Positions 1 to 5,209 of a stretch of DNA of 8,172 bases are shown here, one piece after another. The stretch comes from an uncultured Agitococcus sp. (lineage in GTDB: Bacteria; Pseudomonadota; Gammaproteobacteria; Pseudomonadales; Moraxellaceae): positions 1-8,172 of the forward strand of contig NZ_CALETI010000136.1 in NCBI RefSeq assembly GCF_937920075.1, in the 5' to 3' direction. Both the position numbers and the translations under genes were made by a program. The notes under the pieces are model-generated. The model ran no database searches. It worked only from the letters and a program-made list of their open reading frames with translations, and was not told the origin of the DNA. Position 1 is the stretch's first letter. Each line of letters opens with the position of its first letter.

Positions 1-18
1 ACGACGCTCTTCCGATCT
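1..18. other. Illumina TruSeq adapter remnant at contig end
   Basis: The first 18 bases, ACGACGCTCTTCCGATCT, are identical to the 3' end of the Illumina TruSeq read-1 (universal) adapter. They fall exactly at the window edge and interrupt the last codons of ispA. This is untrimmed sequencing adapter left at a contig end, not genomic DNA. The real sequence begins at about base 19. Any translation of ispA past residue 290 reads adapter and should be discarded. Confidence 0.97.
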
Positions 19-890
19 TCTCTATCAACTAAAAAATCAGCTAGCCACACTAAGGCATTGGCCTTACAACCTAAAGGTTTAATTGCGGCAATGGCTTGAT
101 CATGGAGTTCAGTGGCCAATTGCTGTGCTTGGCTTAATCCTAATAAGGCAGGATAAGTGGCTTTATTAAGTTCTGCATCTGCGCCTGCTTGTTTGCCAAG
201 TTTTTGAGTATCACCAATCACATCCAACACATCATCATGTACTTGAAAAGCCAAACCAAGTTTATTGGCATAAATTTCAAGGGCTTGTAGTGTGGGTTCA
301 TCCGTGCAACCAGCAGCAATCGCGCCCATTAACACGCTGGCTTTAATGAGTGCGCCTGTTTTGTGTTGATGAATTTGCTCAAGTTGAGCCACAGAAAGCT
401 GTTGACCTTCACCTGCCAAATCAAGGGCTTGACCAACGGCCATATCAGTACTCGCCAAAGCGAGCTTTTGGACTTGTTGGCTTTTTTGTTGGTCGGATAA
501 TGAGCTTTGGCTTAAAGCAACAAAGGCAAGAGCTTGCAAGGTATCTCCTGCTAATAAAGCAGTGGCTTCATCAAAAGCTTTGTGACAAGTAGGCACACCA
601 CGGCGTAAATCATCATCATCCATACAGGGTAAATCATCATGGACTAAAGAATAACAATGCACTAATTCAACAGACCCTGCCGCAGAGTTTGCTTGTGCCA
701 TATCTCCACCACAAGCCAAACACGCACCATAAGCTAAAGCAGGACGAACTCGTTTGCCACCATTTAATACGGCATAACGCATAGCGGCTGCTAAAGGGCT
801 AGAGAGTTGGTTTTGTTGTTGTAAAAATTGTTCGAGCCAAGGTTGAATACGCTGTTGGCAAAGTTGTAAAAAGTTTTCTTGGCTAGTCAT
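19..890 (-). CDS. ispA: Farnesyl diphosphate synthase IspA, 3' end cut by contig edge
   Basis: Cytosolic polyprenyl synthase that condenses isopentenyl diphosphate with dimethylallyl and geranyl diphosphate to give farnesyl diphosphate, the precursor of quinone tails and undecaprenyl carriers. I translated 290 residues from ATG 888-890. Visible motifs are GGKRVRP (about 44-50), the first Asp-rich motif DDLPCMD (D85, D86, D91), RRGVPTCH (about 96-103), HKTGA (176-180) and the second Asp-rich motif DDVLD (219-223). The two extra residues inside the first Asp motif and Tyr five residues before it fit bacterial type II FPP synthases making a C15 product. E. coli IspA has 299 residues and ends soon after an equivalent LADYII stretch; here LADFLV is followed within four residues by adapter, so only a few codons are missing and the gene looks intact. 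An AGGG ribosome-binding site lies 6 bases before the ATG. It follows znuB on the same strand after 85 bp. It lacks the common xseB neighbour upstream. Confidence 0.96.
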
Positions 891-894
891 AACA

Positions 895-941
895 TACCCT
901 AAGTGATAACGACTTTTAGTATAGTGTAAATCATTAGGGTA
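895..941. repeat. Perfect 8-bp inverted repeat in front of ispA
   Basis: TACCCTAA at 895-902 and TTAGGGTA at 934-941 are perfect reverse complements separated by 31 bases. On the minus strand the arm nearer ispA contains the AGGG ribosome-binding site, so in a transcript reading through from znuB a hairpin could mask the ispA start. If transcription begins at the possible promoter between the arms, only one arm is transcribed and the pair would act, if at all, as a DNA operator. The pairing is seen directly; the role is inference and chance is possible. Confidence 0.5.
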
Positions 942-958
942 GGACTAAGTGAAGACAA
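918..958 (-). promoter_or_regulatory. Possible ispA promoter (weak)
   Basis: On the minus strand a good -10 hexamer TATACT lies at 923-918, about 27 bases before the ispA ATG, but I find no convincing -35 at the usual distance. A second arrangement is TTGTCT (958-953), a 17-base spacer and AATGAT (935-930), each hexamer matching four of six consensus positions. Either could drive ispA separately from the zinc operon. I see no clear terminator after znuB, so read-through from the operon is also possible. Confidence 0.3.
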
Positions 959-975
959 TGTGAAAAAATGATGAG

Positions 976-1782
976 TTAAGCGGTTTTGTGTATTTTTAAA
1001 ATAGGTGGCATCACGCTTCTTAATAAAATTGCCATCACCAACAAAACAGCTACTTGCACAGGTGCAAACGGTTGGTCGTATTGTAATGCAAGCACAAAAG
1101 CTGCCATATAACTGGCTACACCTAACATCACACTAGCGATAAGTGCGCTTCGCCATGTATTTGTCCATGTAAATACTGCCCAAGCAGGTAACAACACTAA
1201 AGCAAAACTGGCCATTAACCCTAAAGAAGCCGTACTAAAGGCTAATAATAAAGCCGCTAATAAATCAAAACTACCATGCCAACGCCATGCAGACAATTTA
1301 TTGGCTTGTTCATAACCGACAAAAAAACGGGCGCGTAATAAACGTTTTGACCACCACGGTAAACAAATTAAAAAGGGAATGGCAACCACAATCATGGCAA
1401 TGAGTTGTTCTTTGCCAACCAAAAAAATTTGACCATCACTTAAAGCATGAGCCAACGATTCACCCAATGAGCTATTAGCCGCCACTAAATACAAAATTGC
1501 CCAACCCATTAACATTAATAAGCCATAACCTAAGTTACCTTGTTGGCTAAAACTATATTTGGCGATGACCGCGACAATTGCCCCTAAACCGCCACTAGCT
1601 AATAACGATAATTCAACAGTTGCCCCTAATAATTGCACCGCCGCGGTGATATGGGCAATACCTAATGCAGCAAGCCACTCTTCGCGGGCATGTAATAAGC
1701 AACCCAATAACGGCAATAAAATACTGGCTAATAAACCAACGGCTAATGGCACTTGAAATAAAGGATCAAATAACAAATTCAT
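976..1782 (-). CDS. znuB: ZnuB-like zinc/metal ABC transporter permease (ABC-3 family)
   Basis: Inner-membrane permease subunit of a metal ABC importer, predicted to move zinc delivered by the ZnuA-like protein using ATP hydrolysed by the ZnuC-like subunit. With the start chosen here it has 268 residues, about the size of E. coli ZnuB, and is hydrophobic nearly throughout. Clear hydrophobic spans lie at about 8-30, 45-72, 84-101, 125-142, 172-205, 213-233 and 240-257. Family-like features are GIAHITAAVQLLG (41-53), in the place of the coupling segment, the FALVLLPAW stretch (193-201), and a late YDQPFAPVQVAVLL segment (235-248) resembling the family's conserved Asp-Pro-Gly-Pro region. The frame stays open upstream to an ATG at 1816-1818, but that would overlap znuC by 35 bp with no ribosome-binding site. 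ATG 1780-1782 begins one base after the znuC TAG and aligns with the family N-terminus, which suggests translational coupling. Sequence similarity to classical ZnuB is modest; the metal is inferred from context. Confidence 0.88.
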   Translation of the reverse strand: MNLLFDPLFQVPLAVGLLASILLPLLGCLLHAREEWLAALGIAHITAAVQLLGATVELSLLASGGLGAIVAVIAKYSFSQQGNLGYGLLMLMGWAILYLVAANSSLGESLAHALSDGQIFLVGKEQLIAMIVVAIPFLICLPWWSKRLLRARFFVGYEQANKLSAWRWHGSFDLLAALLLAFSTASLGLMASFALVLLPAWAVFTWTNTWRSALIASVMLGVASYMAAFVLALQYDQPFAPVQVAVLLVMAILLRSVMPPILKIHKTA

Positions 1783-1783
1783 A

Positions 1784-2365
1784 CTAGCCAACATCCGAGC
1801 AGTGGAGGGCAGTGACATCTATTTGTCTGGAGGTGGTGGCGGTGACAAAATCTTTATCGTGGCTAATTAACATAATGCCTTGCTCAGCGCGGCGTTGTTG
1901 CAACAAGTCAATTAATAAACTTACGCCTAAAGGGTCTAAATTATTGGTGGGTTCGTCTAGCAAAATCACTTGGCTAGGTGAGGCTAAACAGGCCCAAATA
2001 CTTAATAATTGAAATTGTCCACCCGATAAACTGTCCACCCGCTTATTTAATAAAGCATCTAAACGTGGCGGCATCGTTTGGCTGTTAGCGTGCATTAGGG
2101 CTAAATATTCTTTGACCGACAAGGGAAAATTAGCTAAACGCACAGGATGTTGTTTTTGTAAGCTAATTTGGGTGTTCGGAGCAAGTTGCCAAGTGCCTGC
2201 AAAACACTGTGCTTCGCCACATAACATTTTAAACAGGGTACTTTTGCCACAACCATTACTACCCAATAAACCCAACACTTCGCCCACCTCAAGCTGCAAA
2301 GAAACATTGGCTAAAATCGGTTGTTGATAACCGACACTGATATTATTTAGGCGTAATAAAGACAT
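1784..2365 (-). CDS. znuC: ZnuC-like zinc ABC transporter ATP-binding protein, short form
   Basis: Cytoplasmic ATPase subunit energising the ZnuB-like permease. From ATG 2363-2365 it has 193 residues: Walker A GSNGCGKST (35-43), a Q-loop Gln at about 70 in a QKQHP context resembling the PQK of ZnuC, signature LSGGQ (113-117), Walker B VILLDE (133-138), D-loop NNLD (141-144) and switch His in ISHD (H168). All catalytic motifs are present. Oddities: it is about 55 residues shorter than E. coli ZnuC and ends soon after the His switch; the usual Arg-rich helix after the signature is replaced by FQLLSIWACL; and EPTNNLD replaces the EPTQGVD of ZnuC. The open frame extends to a TTG at 2372-2374, three codons upstream, but neither start has a good ribosome-binding site, and the ATG gives a typical MSLLRLNNISVGY N-terminus. 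It lies 69 bp after znuA and 1 bp before znuB. Zinc specificity rests on context. Confidence 0.88.
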   Translation of the reverse strand: MSLLRLNNISVGYQQPILANVSLQLEVGEVLGLLGSNGCGKSTLFKMLCGEAQCFAGTWQLAPNTQISLQKQHPVRLANFPLSVKEYLALMHANSQTMPPRLDALLNKRVDSLSGGQFQLLSIWACLASPSQVILLDEPTNNLDPLGVSLLIDLLQQRRAEQGIMLISHDKDFVTATTSRQIDVTALHCSDVG

Positions 2366-2366
2366 A

Positions 2367-2406
2367 ATGCTCAAGGGGTTATATTTGTATGTATTATTTT
2401 GAGCAT
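2367..2406. repeat. Perfect 8-bp inverted repeat in front of znuC, with a second interleaved repeat
   Basis: ATGCTCAA (2367-2374) and TTGAGCAT (2399-2406) are perfect reverse complements, 24 bases apart, with centres 32 bp apart (about three helical turns). On the minus-strand RNA the second arm ends one base before the znuC ATG. A second 6-bp pair, GGTTAT (2377-2382) with ATAACC (2405-2410), interleaves with the first, so in RNA the two would cross or exclude each other. It may be an RNA structure limiting znuC translation in the znuA read-through message, an operator around the internal promoter, or chance. Confidence 0.5.
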
Positions 2407-2421
2407 AACCAAGAATCTCAA
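2393..2421 (-). promoter_or_regulatory. Possible internal sigma-70 promoter for znuCB
   Basis: In the znuA-znuC gap the minus strand carries TTGAGA (2421-2416), a 17-base spacer and AATAAT (2398-2393). Each hexamer matches five of six consensus positions at the ideal spacing. Transcription would start near 2386, about 20 bases before the znuC ATG. If active, znuC-znuB would be partly expressed apart from the Zur-box promoter. AT-rich DNA produces such matches by chance, so this is a prediction only. Confidence 0.45.
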
Positions 2422-2434
2422 CGGAGTCTAATTT

Positions 2435-3310
2435 TTAATGAGCAGCCATCAGCCATTGTTCAATCAAACTAAAATAAGCCTGACTATTGCTATTATTAGC
2501 AGGCTCTAAAGGTAAGGCGGTGTGTTTCCATCCTAATTGTTGAGAAAGTTGGCCAATACCTGCATGACCTTGATAAATGGTATGCAAAATCACTCCTTGT
2601 TTGCCTTTATATTGTTTAACTAAGCCAAGCAAATGACTTGCTGTAGGGGGAATACCTGCTAAGGGTTCAATATAAGCTAACAAAGGGATATTAAAACGGT
2701 TGAGTAAATAATTACCATCTTTGTGATACAACAAGACACCTGTGCTATTTGCAGCGAGTTTTTGCCATTGAGGCATTTTGGCATTTACTTCTGCTTTAAA
2801 TTGTTGAGCATTTTGCCGATAACGTGCGGCATTATTAGCATCTAATTTGGCTAAGCGTTCGGCTAAAGCGACAGCAACATCGGCCATGCGAATGGGGTCT
2901 AATTGAATATGTGGATTACCTAAAGGATGAACATCCCCTTGGCTACGGTCGGCATTGGTTTTAATATCAATTAAAGAAACTTGGGCAGCCGCTTCAAAAT
3001 AACCATTGGTATTGGGCAAAATTTTGGGATTTGCCGCGCCTTCTATGGCAGGCGGTAACCATCCTTGTTCAAGCTCAGCACCTATCGACACCACTAATTG
3101 CGCTTGGCGTAAGGCTTGCAGCATGGATGGTCGAACTTGTAAGGTATGTACGTCACGGTCTGGAGGAGCAAGTTCGGTCACTTTGACTAAATCTGCTCCC
3201 ACAGTACGACTTAACATACCCATGCTACTGGTTGTTGCCACAATATTCACTGCTGCAAAAAGCTGTGTACTGAATAAGGCTAATAAGCTAAAAATGACCG
3301 ATTTTTTCAT
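2435..3310 (-). CDS. znuA: ZnuA-like periplasmic zinc-binding protein of an ABC importer
   Basis: Periplasmic cluster A-I metal-binding protein that captures zinc (or a similar metal) and hands it to ZnuB/ZnuC. It has 291 residues, starting with a signal peptide (MKK, hydrophobic core, likely cleavage after A19 in QLFA). Expected metal-ligand positions are visible: H55 in the DVHTLQVRPS segment, H134 in NPHIQLDP and H196 in YHKDGNYLL, with E269 near the place of the fourth acidic ligand, although the usual DPLG motif there reads LEPA. Classical ZnuA has a long His/Asp/Glu-rich loop before the second ligand; this protein has only a short segment with H128, so it looks like the loop-less branch of the family. 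A GAGA ribosome-binding site precedes ATG 3308-3310. The start is 8 bp after the stop of the outer-membrane barrel gene, so the two are almost certainly co-transcribed. Zinc rather than manganese is inferred from the Zur-like operator and the His-rich partner. Confidence 0.9.
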   Translation of the reverse strand: MKKSVIFSLLALFSTQLFAAVNIVATTSSMGMLSRTVGADLVKVTELAPPDRDVHTLQVRPSMLQALRQAQLVVSIGAELEQGWLPPAIEGAANPKILPNTNGYFEAAAQVSLIDIKTNADRSQGDVHPLGNPHIQLDPIRMADVAVALAERLAKLDANNAARYRQNAQQFKAEVNAKMPQWQKLAANSTGVLLYHKDGNYLLNRFNIPLLAYIEPLAGIPPTASHLLGLVKQYKGKQGVILHTIYQGHAGIGQLSQQLGWKHTALPLEPANNSNSQAYFSLIEQWLMAAH

Positions 3311-3318
3311 GTTTTTCT

Positions 3319-4662
3319 CTAAAACTTATGTGCGCCATGTGGGCCTAAGCTATGGGTATATTGCAAAAATACCTGATTTACTTTTTCAACTTTGCCTGTT
3401 TCATCCGCTAAATCAGCTTGGCTCGCTTGTAAGCGTAAGCGTGAAAACTCACTGGCATAAAAGCTCACAGCAAGGCTATTACGGCTAGAGTCTTTAAAGC
3501 TGACTTTAGTGCCTGCATTATTTAATTCATTGGTATTGCCTGTGGCATCATGGCGTAGTGATACTTGCCAACGCGGTGCAATACCATAACTGGCTTGTAG
3601 GGTATAGCCATCTTGTTTGCCAGTCACTTTGTTGCCAATCGCTAAAGGAAAGGTATCTAAAATGGTATCACCATCTGTGTCCATACCAATACCAGAGGCG
3701 GCAACTGTCAACTCTTTTTTAAGGGTTAGATATTCAGCAATGACTTTAAAGTCACCTTGACCATATTGGCCAGCACCATCCCATTTGTAAACAATATCTG
3801 TCCCAATGAGTGTTTGCTTGCCATCTAATGCCATTTCATCGCCAGTTTGTGCGGTTTCATCTTCGTCTAATAATTGTTGGTATTGCGTGGCTTGGGCATA
3901 AGAAACTCCCCATTGCAAGGCATGATTACTGCCCAAATCGGGTGCAAATTTGGCAAAAAGTGTGTTAATACGTGGCCCTGCTTTTTGCTCAGCAACGCCA
4001 CCCAACATAGTATTTTCGTCAATGGTTTCATGGTTGAGTTCTTCATCAACTAATGCCCCAAAACGCTCTTGCTCTTTGCCTTGTAAGGCTTCTAAACCAA
4101 ACAGGGCATAAAATGGCGTGGGGGCAAGCCATGTGAGTTGTAAACCTGTATCCATTAGGCCGTGTTCACCTAATAAGGCACTATAGGCTAAATTTTGGTC
4201 GGCGAAATCCCAAGTATGAGGATGTTGATTATTTAAATAACCAATGTCACTTAAAAACTTACCCATTTTTACCTTTAAGCCAGCAGGTAACATGCGTGTT
4301 TGTAACCATGCTTCTTCAAGCTCAGTTGCGCCTTGACTATCAATCGCTAAGGTTAATTTGCCATCAAAATATGGGTCAACAATTGCCGACATCACCAATT
4401 CTGACTCACCCAAATTAAAGCCTTTTTCCAAACCATGCTCGTGTTCTGTATGTGTATCATGTACGGTGTGGCTAATTCCTGCTATTTCTTCTAAATAATC
4501 ACTGGCTTTGCCTTTTTTATTATCATGATAATAATTACCATCTAAAATTAATGAGATAGAGGGATTAAATTGTGAAGCCGCACTTAACATTTTATTGTTT
4601 TCGGCATAAGCATTTTGTAGTAATAATAAGCTTGCAGCGAGTAATGTAAGCTGGTTTTTCAT
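3319..4662 (-). CDS. Outer-membrane beta-barrel (porin-like) protein with His-rich segment, candidate zinc channel
   Basis: Predicted outer-membrane barrel of 447 residues, co-transcribed with the ZnuA-like gene. The N-terminus is a clean signal peptide (MKNQ, Leu/Ala core, likely cleavage after A20 in NAYA). The rest alternates polar and hydrophobic residues in strand-like runs separated by acidic loops, and it ends in Phe, as outer-membrane proteins usually do. There is no TonB box or plug domain that I can see. A His-rich stretch (H65, H68, H71, H74, H76) sits near the N-terminus, an HPH motif lies at 147-149, and a DTDGDTILD motif at 328-336 resembles calcium-binding loops. I believe related barrels occur beside zinc ABC operons in other Proteobacteria, usually annotated as hypothetical or porin-like, but I cannot confirm a family name. 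The frame extends to GTG 4726-4728, but that codon lies upstream of the predicted transcription start and abuts the Zur-like box. ATG 4660-4662 gives the signal peptide, with a weak GAG 9 bases upstream; ATG 4681-4683 is a possible alternative. The role in zinc passage is inference. Confidence 0.8.
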   Translation of the reverse strand: MKNQLTLLAASLLLLQNAYAENNKMLSAASQFNPSISLILDGNYYHDNKKGKASDYLEEIAGISHTVHDTHTEHEHGLEKGFNLGESELVMSAIVDPYFDGKLTLAIDSQGATELEEAWLQTRMLPAGLKVKMGKFLSDIGYLNNQHPHTWDFADQNLAYSALLGEHGLMDTGLQLTWLAPTPFYALFGLEALQGKEQERFGALVDEELNHETIDENTMLGGVAEQKAGPRINTLFAKFAPDLGSNHALQWGVSYAQATQYQQLLDEDETAQTGDEMALDGKQTLIGTDIVYKWDGAGQYGQGDFKVIAEYLTLKKELTVAASGIGMDTDGDTILDTFPLAIGNKVTGKQDGYTLQASYGIAPRWQVSLRHDATGNTNELNNAGTKVSFKDSSRNSLAVSFYASEFSRLRLQASQADLADETGKVEKVNQVFLQYTHSLGPHGAHKF

Positions 4663-4707
4663 GGCAAGACACTCTACAGTCATGGAAATAAAATCTTTGT
4701 TGATAGT

Positions 4708-4722
4708 TGTTACAATATAACA
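4708..4722. promoter_or_regulatory. Zur-like operator (zinc repressor box)
   Basis: TGTTACAATATAACA is a 15-bp near-perfect palindrome: arms of seven bases about the central A4715, with one mismatch. It closely matches the core of the gammaproteobacterial Zur consensus as I remember it (TGTTATANTATAACA). It overlaps the -10 of the minus-strand promoter for the barrel-znuA-znuC-znuB operon, as expected for repression when zinc is sufficient. It also lies 32 bp before the divergent plus-strand gene and could affect that gene. No zur gene is in this window. Site identity is supported by sequence plus the downstream genes. Confidence 0.85.
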
Positions 4723-4741
4723 TAACACTTTAAAAAGTTAA
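4714..4741 (-). promoter_or_regulatory. Promoter of the outer-membrane barrel-znuACB operon
   Basis: On the minus strand TTAACT (4741-4736, four of six consensus positions) is followed after 16 bases by TATATT (4719-4714), preceded by TG one base upstream, which gives an extended -10. Transcription would begin near 4707, about 45 bases before the ATG chosen for the barrel gene. The -10 lies inside the Zur-like palindrome, so repressor and RNA polymerase would compete. No equally good plus-strand promoter for the divergent gene is visible; TTGTTA at 4707-4712 with an A-rich segment near 4730 is weak. Confidence 0.6.
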
Positions 4742-4753
4742 AAGGGGGTATTT

Positions 4754-5209
4754 ATGTCTCGTCAGCACGAACTAGAGACAATAAAAGAACAGTGTCGAAC
4801 TTTGGCACGTAAACGCGCATTAGTATCGGCAGGGGTGGCGGTTGTACCAGTGCCATTTTTGGATGTGATGGTTGATGCCAGTATGTTGACGGTATTAATT
4901 CCAGAAATTAGTCGTCGTTTTGGCTTAGCACCTGAACAAATAGAAGCATTTGATGCCGAAACTAAAAAAGTAGTGTGGTCAGAAGTAGCAAAACGAGGTT
5001 CGCAATTTATTGGTTTAGTGGTAACGCGAACTTTAGTGCGGCAAAGTGTACAAAATATGGCAACCAAAGTGATTTCTAAACAAGTGGCGAAATTTATTCC
5101 TTTTGGTGGGCAAATGGTAGCAGCAGGATTGGGTTATTTTGTGTTAAGAAGAATAGTTTATCAACATATTGATGATTGTTATGAAGTAGCTAAGGCGAGT
5201 TTTAATTAA
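4754..5209 (+). CDS. Conserved hypothetical protein, DUF697/EcsC-like, membrane-associated
   Basis: A 151-residue protein I cannot assign a function. It starts with a charged amphipathic segment (1-21), then a small-residue hydrophobic stretch with a VPVPFLD motif (about 22-37), an acidic/hydrophobic helix (38-52), a polar middle (53-83), a helix rich in Val/Thr/Arg (84-100), and a second Gly/Pro-containing hydrophobic stretch with IPFGGQ (about 112-131). The paired proline-containing hydrophobic hairpins resemble DUF697/YcjF-type and EcsC-like membrane-associated proteins, but this is pattern recognition, not a search. A strong ribosome-binding site AAGGGGG (4742-4748) lies 5 bases before the ATG, which fixes the start. 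It is divergent from the zinc operon and shares its Zur-box region, so zinc control is possible. Its stop codon overlaps the kinase gene on the other strand. Confidence 0.85.
   Translation: MSRQHELETIKEQCRTLARKRALVSAGVAVVPVPFLDVMVDASMLTVLIPEISRRFGLAPEQIEAFDAETKKVVWSEVAKRGSQFIGLVVTRTLVRQSVQNMATKVISKQVAKFIPFGGQMVAAGLGYFVLRRIVYQHIDDCYEVAKASFN
5202..5209. other. Palindromic 8-bp overlap carrying two convergent stop codons
   Basis: TTAATTAA is a perfect palindrome and is exactly the overlap between the plus-strand hypothetical gene and the minus-strand kinase. Read on either strand the genes end TTT AAT TAA, so both proteins end in Phe-Asn. No terminator hairpin with GC pairs is visible at this junction, although a run of seven T's follows on the plus strand (5217-5223). 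The two messages would therefore probably overlap at their 3' ends. Confidence 0.8.

Noticed and set aside
350..592. 80-residue plus-strand open frame at the left end
   Set aside because: Antisense to ispA, whose conserved motifs are unbroken across the region.
960..976. Possible intrinsic terminator after znuB (T-run on the minus strand)
   Set aside because: A run of six T's follows the znuB stop, but I find no GC-rich stem before it.
1816..1818. Upstream ATG as the znuB start
   Set aside because: It would overlap znuC by 35 bp and has no purine-rich ribosome-binding site. The ATG at 1780-1782 directly follows the znuC stop and fits the family N-terminus.
2377..2391. Second Zur-like box before znuC (GGTTATATTTGTATG)
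   Set aside because: It resembles one half of the Zur consensus, but the other arm does not match, so it is not a convincing operator.
3006..3488. 160-residue plus-strand open frame
   Set aside because: It lies opposite znuA and the 3' end of the barrel gene, both strongly supported on the minus strand. Its product has no recognisable domain, and no ribosome-binding site supports it. It is a shadow frame.
3867..4049. 60-residue minus-strand frame inside the barrel gene
   Set aside because: Out of frame within a well-supported coding sequence, with no independent start signals or domain.
4762..5067. 101-residue minus-strand open frame
   Set aside because: Antisense to the 4754-5209 gene, which has a strong ribosome-binding site and coherent protein features; nothing supports the opposite frame.
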